From positions 84,920,754 to 84,984,753 of the forward strand of contig NC_135721.1 of assembly GCF_964656455.1 (NCBI RefSeq): 64,000 nucleotides of DNA, written 5' to 3'. The stretch comes from Halichoerus grypus. Taxonomy: Eukaryota > Chordata > Mammalia > Carnivora > Phocidae. Position numbers and translations under genes: made by a program. Positions 56,815 to 64,000 of the stretch are shown here, piece after piece (within the stretch, counting starts at the first letter, position 1; each line of letters begins with the position of its first letter). Below the pieces are notes generated by a model that ran no database searches, was not told the origin of the DNA, and was given only the letters and a program-made list of their open reading frames with translations.

Positions 56815-57735
56815 TGTTTTATTAACATGACCACAAAATTAGAGGCACCAAAAGAAAAAAAAATGACAACCGAACTTGATTAAAATTTAAAAAAATTTCA
56901 CTTCAAAAGACATCATAAAATAAGAGTTAAGTAATAACAAGGGACAAAATACTGGCAAATCATAGATAGTCCTCTATCACTCAAGGATTTGTAACCAGAC
57001 ATATAAGGAACACTTAAAATTCATTAATAAAAGGACAAATAACCCAATATAAAAATGGACTAAATAATTGAACAGAAGTTCTTCCAAAGAAGATATACAA
57101 AAAACAATAAGCACATGTACCTCTGAAACAAATAATACATTATATGTTAAAAAAAAAAAAGAAGAAGATAGCAGGAAGGGAAGAATGAAGGGGGGTACAT
57201 CGGAGGGGGAGACGAACCATGAGAGACTATGGACTCTGAGAAACAAACTGAGGGTTCTGGTGGGGGGATGGGTTGGCCTGGCGATGGGTATTAAAGAGGG
57301 CACGTACTGAATGGAGCACTGGGTGTTATGCACAAACAATGAATCATGGATCACTACATCAAAAACTAATGATGTAATGTATGGTGATTAACATAACATA
57401 ATAATTTAAAAAAATAAGCACATGAGATGATAATTAACATTAGATAAATGCAAATGAAACCATAAACCATAAAGAGATACCATTTTATACCTGCTAGGAT
57501 TACTATAATCAAAATGGTGGACTATTACAACTGTTGGTAAGGAAGTAGAGAAATTGAAACCCATATACATCAATGGTGAGAATGTAGAATGGTCCTGAAA
57601 CAGTTTAGCAGTTCTTCAAAATATTAAATATGGAATTACCTGGATGCTAACACCTGGAGGAACCTTGGACAGATGACACTGAATGAAATAGAGCACACAA
57701 AAAAGACTGCATAATTTATTATTCCACTTATTTTA
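56815..57735 (+). mobile_element. L1M LINE, ORF2 C-terminal part, sense, hosting a younger L1
   Basis: GGACAAATAACCCAATATAA, AGTTCTTCCAAAGAAGATAT, then after the insert GATAATTAACATTAGATAAA and GAGATACCATTTTATACCTG correspond to the L1 ORF2 C-terminal coding region. The younger L1 at 57118 splits it exactly at the text CAATAAGCACATG. A Can-SINE closes it at 57736. Confidence 0.78.
57118..57412 (+). mobile_element. Carnivore L1 3'UTR insertion nested in L1M
   Basis: Starts TACCTCTGAAACAAATAATA, then GAGAGACTATGGACTCTGAG, GTTGGCCTGGCGATGGGTAT, GAATGGAGCACTGGGTGTTA, ending GATGTAATGTATGGTGATTA and an A-rich tail. Perfect TSD AATAAGCACATG at 57106-57117 and 57413-57424. About 295 bp, 3'UTR only. 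Confidence 0.95.
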
Positions 57736-57945
57736 TTTTATTTTATTTTATTTTTTTTTAAAGATTTCACTTATTTATTTGCGAGAGAGAATGAGATACA
57801 GAGAGCACGAGAGGGGGGAGGGTCAGAGGGAGAAGCAGACCCCCTGCCGAGCAGGAAGCCCGATGTGGGACTCGATCCCGGGACTCCAGGATCATGACCT
57901 GAGCCGAAGGCAGTCGCTTAACCAACTGAGCCACCCAGGCGCCCC
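57736..57945 (-). mobile_element. Can-SINE, CGACTG-type, antisense, (TTTTA)n tail
   Basis: On the minus strand it starts GGGGCGCCTGGGTGGCTCAG, carries TCGATCCCGGGACTCCAGG in reverse, and its tail has become a (TTTTA)n array at about 57731-57752. TSD TCCACTTATTTTA at 57723-57735 and 57946-57958. Confidence 0.96.
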
Positions 57946-57959
57946 TCCACTTATTTTAA

Positions 57960-59002
57960 AAGTCCAGGAATTGCCTAATGTGGTGATACCAGTGAGGACA
58001 AACAAGAAACCAGACAAAAATTTTAAAAGAATATTTGAAAACAAAAATGTTTACAAGGTGCTCTGTAAGCCTCTAGCCTATCCTGGGGTAACAGAGGCTG
58101 TGTGGGACTGTGCATATGCCGAGAAAAGAACTTAGAGGCACTACTCATTTACTTCACAGGCCTAACCTATGTCCCCACACCAGAGAGAAGTGAAGGCTAA
58201 AGCAGACTTTTAAATTGCCATAGTTGTGAATGATTGCCCCAGTATACACAAAACCTTTTGGCAAAGGGTGGGAAACTTGCAAGATCAAGCTATTTAAGGA
58301 AGTCTCTCACCAGTCATTATCTGATTACAAAGCTAACCAAACAAACTTCAGTAGCTGCATACTACAGGGACTATGGCATAACAGAATTAGTCCAGAAAAT
58401 TTACTGTACAAACAAACTGCTGCCAACAAAAATAGTAGAGAATGAAGGAAATAGGATTCCCAAAGTCCCATATTACCTAATACATTCAGTTTTTAACAAA
58501 AAAAATTATGAGGCACGCAAAGAAGTAGGAAAGAATGACCCCCAACATACACAAAAAATGGTCCAATATGTTGGAGGTATTAGGAAAAGACTTTAAATCA
58601 GTTATTATAAAGATGTAAAAAAAATTAAAGGAAATCATAACTAAAAAAATACAGGAAAGTATAACAGTGATGACTTATTAAAATAAGAACATCAATAAGG
58701 AGATAGAAATAATATTTTTAAACATAACCAAATAGAAATTTTGGAGATGACAGGTACAATAACTTAAATTTAAAACTTCACTAGTGAGGGGTAATAACAG
58801 ATTTGGGCTGGCAGAGAAACTAATCAGCAAACTAGGAGATGGATCTATAATGATTCTTCTTTTAATCTCAGTTACTGAAAGAAAAAAAGAATGTAAGAAA
58901 AATAAGCAGCTTCAGAAATCTGTGAGTCACCAACAAATATAGCAATGTTTGCATAATATTAGTCCCAGGAGAAGAGAGAAAGGGACAGAATATATATACA
59001 TA
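57960..59002 (+). mobile_element. L1M LINE, 5'UTR and ORF1 N-terminal part, sense
   Basis: AACTTAGAGGCACTACTCAT, TCACAGGCCTAACCTATGTC, CACACCAGAGAGAAGTGAAG, CAAGATCAAGCTATTTAAGG and ACTTCAGTAGCTGCATAC match an L1M 5' region; from about 58570 the ORF1 coiled-coil coding part follows (GACTTTAAATCAGTTATTAT, AAGGAGATAGAAATAATATT, GGGCTGGCAGAGAAACTAAT). The 120-codon frame at 58234-58596 is a chance frame in this region. Confidence 0.72.
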
Positions 59003-59035
59003 TTTTTTTTGGGGGGGGGCGGATATATATATATT

Positions 59036-59091
<56 letters not shown>
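59003..59091 (+). repeat. T8-G9 run followed by long (TA)n
   Basis: Eight T, nine G, CGG, then TA alternation to about 59090 with one TTT and one ATACAT interruption. Confidence 0.95.
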
Positions 59092-59093
<2 letters not shown>

Positions 59094-59109
59094 AAGGAAT
59101 ATGTGTATA

Positions 59110-59440
59110 ACAAGTAAATAAATTGAATCAGTAAGTCAAGATCATCTTGCAAAGAGAAGTCCATGTCCAGACGGCTTCACTGGTGATTTTTAGTAAACAT
59201 TTAAAGAAGAATTAATGTCAATACTCCAAAAATACTTTTAAAAAACAGAAGAAAAAGAAAACTCCTAACTCTTTCTATGTGGTCAATGTCATCCCAATAC
59301 TAAATCAGACAAATCCATCATAAGAGAAGAAAACAAATACCCTTTGTGAATATAGACAAAAGATCAGAAACAAGACAAAAATATCCTTTCTTCCTCATCT
59401 ATGGTACATATATTTTGCGGTTGTCCCTCAGAAGGCGAGA
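59110..59440 (+). mobile_element. L1M LINE, ORF2 RT fragment, sense
   Basis: GAAGTCCATGTCCAGACGG, CTTCACTGGTGATTTTTAG, AAAGAAGAATTAATGTCAAT and AAAAGATCAGAAACAAGAC match the L1 ORF2 RT coding region. It follows the ORF1 piece and the TA array directly, so the intervening L1 part is deleted or rearranged. Confidence 0.7.
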
Positions 59441-59483
59441 TTAACCACCCTCACATGTTGAGACAGATAATGCCACACACACA

Positions 59484-59968
59484 TTGTATTAATTCCATGT
59501 GGTTGCAATAACAAATTACCACAAACATAGTGGCTTAAAATAAACGAAATGTATTCTCTTAAATTTGGGGAGGCCAGAAGTGAGCCATCAGTTTCACTGG
59601 GTGAAAAAGCAAGGTGTCAGCTGGCCTGTGCTTCCTCCAGCAGCTTTAGCAGAGAATCTGTTTTCTGCCTCTTTTAGCTTCTGGCATTACTTGGCTTGTG
59701 GCCACATCACTCCAATCTCTCCCTCTGCCTTCACATTGCTTTATTCTCTGTGTGCCTTTCTTTTTCTCTTCTGACTGTTTCAAATCTCTCTTTGCCTCAC
59801 TCTAATAAGGATACCTGTGATACCATTTAGTGCCTACCTGAACAGTCCAGGATAATGTAGCCATTTTAAGATCCTTAACTTATCACATATGCAAAGAGCC
59901 CTTTTTCCTAAATGTCATGTTCACGGGTTTCAGGACTTGGTATCTTTGTAAGGCTTATTCAGCCTACC
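59484..59968 (-). mobile_element. MaLR solo LTR (MLT1-type), antisense
   Basis: Plus strand reads TGTATTAATTCCATGTGG, TTGCAATAACAAATTACCAC, AAACATAGTGGCTTAAAATA, CAAGGTGTCAGCTGGCCTG, CAGCAGCTTTAGCAGAGAAT, AAGATCCTTAACTTATCAC and GCCTACCACA. This is the reverse complement of the same LTR family as at 56300. The ends TG...CA and flanking CACAT/CACAC fit an LTR insertion. Confidence 0.72.
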
Positions 59969-60309
59969 ACACACACCAAGAAGGTATGAAGAGATTTATT
60001 ACATATTTAGGTTTTCTGGGGTAGGCACAAAAGCCAGTCTGAAAATGGCCTGGGTAAAGATGGGTAAAGGTTTTTGCTTCTTACTGGGGCTGGAGCTGGT
60101 GTGAGAGTCCCTGTACAGGTCAAATTTTGCATGGCTTGATGAACTGCTCCACCACTATGAAGAAATAGAAAGCCTGGGCTTTCTTAGAAACTTGCAAAGA
60201 TATGGAACAAAAGGTAAAGGAGAATGGTAGGATTTAGAAGCTCTCAGCTGTCAAAAATCAAAAATAGAGTCAGACTTTAGTGTAACATAACGTTGTAGGT
60301 TCCAGGCAG
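59969..60309. other. Unassigned, possibly repeat-derived
   Basis: Reads like an old repeat (AAGAGATTTATTACATATTT, AATGGCCTGGGTAAAGATGG) but I cannot name the family. Confidence 0.3.
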
Positions 60310-61475
60310 AGAAATTCGCAAGAAAAATAAAGAAGGAAGATCGGAGTAAAACTGTCTTTATTCATAGATGATATTATCCTGTATATGGAGAAGTAAAAAA
60401 TCCAACAACATCAATGACAAAGTTAAAAAACTATGAGAACAAATAAACAAGCAGATCACAGACATAGGAAACAAGATTAGTACACAAAAGTCAATTGTCA
60501 TTCTGTATACAAGCAGTGATCACTTCAAAAATAAAGTTAAAAATACAACTTCGTTCACAATGGCATCAAAAATAGTGAAATATTTAGTAATAAACTTAAC
60601 AAAAATGCATAAGGCTTGTAAACTGATAATTACAACACTTTGAAGAAACGTTCCATGTTCATGGAGCAGAAGACTCAGTTTATGTTAAGACGACACATCT
60701 TACCAATTGATGTACAAATTTAATGTAATACCTATAAAAATCACAACAGGTTTTTTTGTGGGTTTTTTGTTTGTTTGTTTTAATTGGCAAACAGATCCTA
60801 AAACTTATAGGGAAATGTAAAACATCTAGAATAGCCAAATGATTTTTAAAAATATAAACACAGTTGGAAGACTTGAGGATTTCAAAATTTACTATGAAGC
60901 TACACTTATTAAAGTAATGTGTCACTGACATAGATATGATTGAGAGATTGGGTAGATAAGAGATTATAGATGATAGATAGATAGATGATAGATAGATAGA
61001 CAGATAGATAGATAGATAGAGAGATAGATATCTAGTATACATTTAAGTGGAACAACTTGAGAGCATGGCCCACAATGAATAAAGTATAAACTAGATAGAC
61101 CTCATCAGAATTAAAAATTTTGCACTTCAAAAGATACCATTAAGAAAATCAAAACACAAGAAATAGACTAGGAGAAAATATTTGCAAAACATATGTTCAA
61201 TATAAGACTTTTATTCAGAACTTACAAAGAACTCTCACCATTCAATAATGAAAAGACAAACGACCCTGTCCAAAAGAGAGCAAAAAGCAATGGAAATATA
61301 TCTCATCAAAGAAGATATATAAAAGCTAGTAAGCCCATGAAAAGATGTTTGACATCATTTGCCACTAGGGGAATGCAAATTAAAACATTGAGATATATCT
61401 CTATATATCTATCAGAATGGTCAAACTGAACATCAAGAGTCAGATGCGGCAAGGGTGCTGGAACTGTAAGACTGG
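60310..61475 (+). mobile_element. L1M LINE, ORF2 RT to C-terminus, sense
   Basis: AAACTGTCTTTATTCATAGA, TGATATTATCCTGTATATGG, CATTCTGTATACAAGCAGTG, ACGTTCCATGTTCATGGAGC, GGAAGACTTGAGGATTTCAA, CCTCATCAGAATTAAAAATT, GGAGAAAATATTTGCAAAAC and AATGCAAATTAAAACATTG follow L1 ORF2 in order. A GATA microsatellite lies inside at 60951. It stops near GGCAAGGGTGCTGGAACTG where the next L1 fragment begins. Confidence 0.82.
60951..61031 (+). repeat. (GATA)n microsatellite inside L1 ORF2
   Basis: Imperfect GATAGATAGATA array with GATGATAG, GACAG and GAGAG variants. It replaces the L1 text that normally reads GACATATAGATCAATGGAAT. Confidence 0.95.
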
Positions 61476-63223
61476 ATATTTAAAACTACTATGATAAATA
61501 CGGTAAGAATTCTCATGGAAAAAGTTGACAACATGCAAGAACAAATGGATAGTGTACCTAGAGAGAAAAAAATTCAAAGAAAGAGTAAAAAAAAATGCTA
61601 GAGATTAAAAAAACACTGCAACAGAAATGAAGATGAGTTCTGATGAGTTCATTAGTAGACTGGACATGGCTGAGAAAAGAATTACGAGCTTGAAGACATG
61701 ACAACAGAAATTTTCAAAACTGAAAAACAAAAGGAACGGACAGAAAATTACTAGACAGAATATCCAAGAACTGAAGGACAACTACAAAAGGTGTAACATA
61801 TGTGAAATGGGCATACCAGAAGGAGAAGAAAGAGAGAAAGAAACAGAAGAAATATCTGACTCTGTAATAAGATATTTTCCCAAAATTAATGTCAGACACC
61901 AGAGCACAAATCCAGGAAGCTCAAAGAATCCCAGCAGAATAAATTCCAGAAACACTACCTACACACATCATATTCAAACCTAAGAAAATCAAGGATAAAG
62001 TCTCGAAAGAAGTCAGAGTGGAAGTGGGGACAACTTCTCTATAGAGAAGTTTCTCTATAGAAAATTATATTCATCTTTTCCTCAAAAGCCATGAAAGCAA
62101 GAAGAGAGTGGAGTGAAATATTTAAAGTCTTGGAAAAAAATGTCACCAACCTAGAATTCTCTAACCTATGATATTATCTTTCAAAGGTGAAGAAGAAATA
62201 GACTTTCTCAGACAAATAAAAATTGAGGGAATATTTTTTTGTGAACCAACTTGCCTTGCAAGAAATGTTTTAAAAAAGTTCATTATAGAGTAGGAAAATG
62301 ATATAGGTCAGACACTCAGATTTACATAAAGAAAGAAAGAGCCTGAGAGAAAGAGTAAATTAAGATAAAATAAAAACTTTAATTTTTCTTATTCTTATTT
62401 GATCAACCAGGTAACAGTGTGTTCAAATATAATAATAGCCTAATGTATTCAATTATGTATGCTTAGGTACAAGGGAAATGACAGTAATGATACAAAGGAA
62501 AGGAGAAAAGAACGAGGGATAGTTTATGATTATAAAGTATTTGTACTATCCATGAAGCAGTATAGTGTTATTTGAAAGTGGACCTGGAATAATGGTAAAT
62601 ATAAATTGCAAACTCTAGAGTAACTTCTTAAAAAATGTTTTTGAAAAGTACAATTGATATGCTAAAAACAGGAGAAAAATGGAGTTATAAAAAATGTTCA
62701 ACTAAAGTCACAAAAGTCATAGAAAGTTTGGAAGAAAAAACAGGAACAAAGAACAAGGGAAACAAACAGAAAATATGGTAGACATTAATCCAACATTATC
62801 AATAATCACTTTGAATGTCAGTGGTCTAAACACACCAATTAAACACAGATTGTCAGAGTAGATCAAAATACAAGTCCCAACTGTGTCTTCTCTCTCCAAA
62901 ACCCACTTTAAACACATATAAATTAAAAGTAAAGGAATGAAGAAAGCTATGCACTGGTAATAGTAACCATGAAAGCTATACTAATTTGATAAAGCAGATT
63001 TCAGAGCAAGGAAAATTATCAGGATTAAAGAGAGACATTACATAACGACAAAAGGGTCAATATTCCAAGGAGACGTAACTGTCGGTCCTTAATGTGTATG
63101 TATCTAACAACAGGACGTCTAAATATGTGAGGGCAAAAATAATAGAACTACAAGGAGAAATAGACGAAGCCACCACTACAGTTGAAGACTTTAACGCCCC
63201 TCTATTAGAAATAGATCCAACAA

Positions 63224-63429
63224 GGGGGACCTGAGTAGCTCAATCGGTTAAGTCTCTGACTCTTGATTTTGGCTCAGGTCATGATCTCAGGGTGGTAAGA
63301 TCCAGCCCCAAGTTAGGCTCTGCACTCAGTGGGGAGTCTCCTTGAGATTCTCTCTCTCCCTTTGCTCCTCCCCTCCTCTCTAAAATAAATAAATCTTTTA
63401 AAAAATTTCAGAAAAAAGGGGGAAAAAAA
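63224..63429 (+). mobile_element. Can-SINE, older subfamily, in L1
   Basis: Head GGGGGACCTGAGTAGCTCAA, older internal form GACTCTTGATTTTGGCTCAG, tail AAATAAATAAATCTTTTAAA decaying into A-rich text. TSD AGAAATAGATCCA at 63207-63219 and 63430-63442 is L1 ORF2 sequence. Confidence 0.94.
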
Positions 63430-63484
63430 AGAAATAGATCCAGCAGGCAAAAATCAGTAAGGATATAGTTGAACTCAATATCGA

Positions 63485-63586
63485 TCAATCAACAGGATAT
63501 TATTGACATCTATAGACTACTGTCATAATGTCATATTGTCATAAATCCTGTCAATCAACAGGATATTATTGACATCTATAGACTAC
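63485..63586 (+). repeat. 36-bp perfect direct repeat inside L1 ORF2
   Basis: The 36 bp at 63485-63520 (starting TCAATCAACAGGATATTATT) recur without mismatch at 63551-63586. A 30-bp filler between them contains three TGTCATA-like units. The original L1 has this text once. Confidence 0.95.
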
Positions 63587-64000
63587 TTCATCCCAAAACA
63601 ACAGATTACACATTCTTCTCAAGCTGACATGGAAAATTCAACAAAATAGACTATTTGGGGGGCCATAAAACAGATCTTAACAAATTTTTTAAAAATAGAA
63701 ATTTTTTAATGTCTGATCTCCGACCGTAATGGAATTAAACTGGAAATCAGTAACAGAAAGATAGCTGGAAAATTTCCAAATACTTGAAGATTAAGCAACA
63801 TGCCTCTAAATAACACATGGATCAAAAAGGTATTTCAAGAGAAATTTAAAAATATTTTCAAGTAAATGAAAGTGAAATACAAATTGTCAAAATTTGTGAG
63901 ATGCAGCAAAAACAGTGATTATAGAGAAATTTATAAGATTGAATGTATATATTAAAAAAAGAGAAAGATCTAAAATCAGCAAAATATAAGATTTTTCTAC

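Larger units (their letters stand above)
61480..64000 (+). mobile_element. L1MA/L1MB-type LINE, ORF1 to ORF2 endonuclease, sense, cut by window end
   Basis: The longest coherent L1 in the window. ORF1: GACAACATGCAAGAACAAAT, GTTCATTAGTAGACTGGACA, CAGAATATCCAAGAACTGAA, AGCAAGAAGAGAGTGGAGTG. Inter-ORF: TAGTGTTATTTGAAAGTGGA. ORF2 start: ACTTTGAATGTCAGTGGTCT, then GCAGATTTCAGAGCAAGGAA, CCTTAATGTGTATGTATC, and TAGCTGGAAAATTTCCAAAT near 63762. Multiple stops and frameshifts, so neither ORF is intact. A Can-SINE is at 63224 and a small internal duplication at 63485-63586. Confidence 0.88.

Noticed and set aside
58234..58596. 120-codon frame
   Set aside because: Lies in L1M 5'UTR-type sequence ahead of ORF1; not the ORF1 reading frame over its length.
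61480..64000. Possible intact, retrotransposition-competent L1
   Set aside because: Stops and frameshifts in ORF1 and ORF2, an inserted SINE, an internal duplication, and the element is cut by the window end.

Overview
This is 64 kb of AT-rich, repeat-dense nuclear DNA from a carnivoran mammal. The best evidence is 17 Can-SINE (SINEC, tRNA-Lys-derived) copies with the head GGGGCGCCTGGGTGGCTCAG, and several fragments of the carnivore-type LINE-1 3' end (ending ...GATGTAATGTATGGTGATTA...). The young SINE heads are not the dog type (GGGATCCCTGGGTGGC), so an arctoid caniform (bear, seal or mustelid group) is more likely than a canid. I see no protein-coding gene, exon series, CpG island, tRNA gene or processed mRNA pseudogene. 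All open frames are short and fall in repeats, simple sequence or unique non-coding DNA. The window reads as intergenic or deep-intronic sequence.

Layout. 0-5.8 kb: a 183-nt homopyrimidine block, mostly unique sequence, three Can-SINEs and a possible conserved element near 3.0-3.56 kb. 5.8-9.0 kb: old L2 LINE, a hAT (MER58-like) DNA transposon and a local ~200-bp direct duplication (6552-6748 and 8570-8770). 9.0-14.6 kb: mostly unique, with MIR remnants and a possible conserved regulatory block at 11.34-11.70 kb. 14.6-15.8 kb: antisense L1 5' part. 16.3-17.7 kb: two large microsatellites. 20.1-24.1 kb: antisense L1M carrying three SINEs. 27.2-28.25 kb: antisense younger carnivore L1 with a GC/CA microsatellite inside. 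28.3-33.9 kb: mostly unique, with one hAT element, one MIR and two SINEs. 34.0-42.2 kb: an almost unbroken stack of sense-strand L1 fragments with SINEs, MER5A, MIRs and a 34-nt U2 snRNA retro-fragment. 43.0-45.2 kb: antisense L1 carrying two older SINEs. 46-53.5 kb: mostly unique, with L2 remnants including a long antisense L2 at 51.4-52.3 kb. 53.5-64 kb: sense L1 fragments again (5'UTR/ORF1, ORF2, 3' ends), two MaLR LTRs in inverted orientation, young and nested insertions and two microsatellites. The last L1 runs off the window edge.

The parts do not act as a gene system. The sequence records layered retrotransposition: L2/MIR/hAT first, then L1M and MaLR, older Can-SINEs, and last the younger L1 and Can-SINE copies with intact target-site duplications (TSDs). 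Family names were assigned by recall of consensus sequences, with no database search; boundaries of old elements are approximate. The most distinctive items are the U2 snRNA fragment with perfect TSDs at 40.2 kb, the ~200-bp local duplication at 6.5/8.6 kb, the Can-SINE with a 33-nt pure A tail at 55.3 kb, and the repeat-free motif-bearing blocks at 11.4 and 31.9 kb. I found no convincing evidence of an undescribed biological system.
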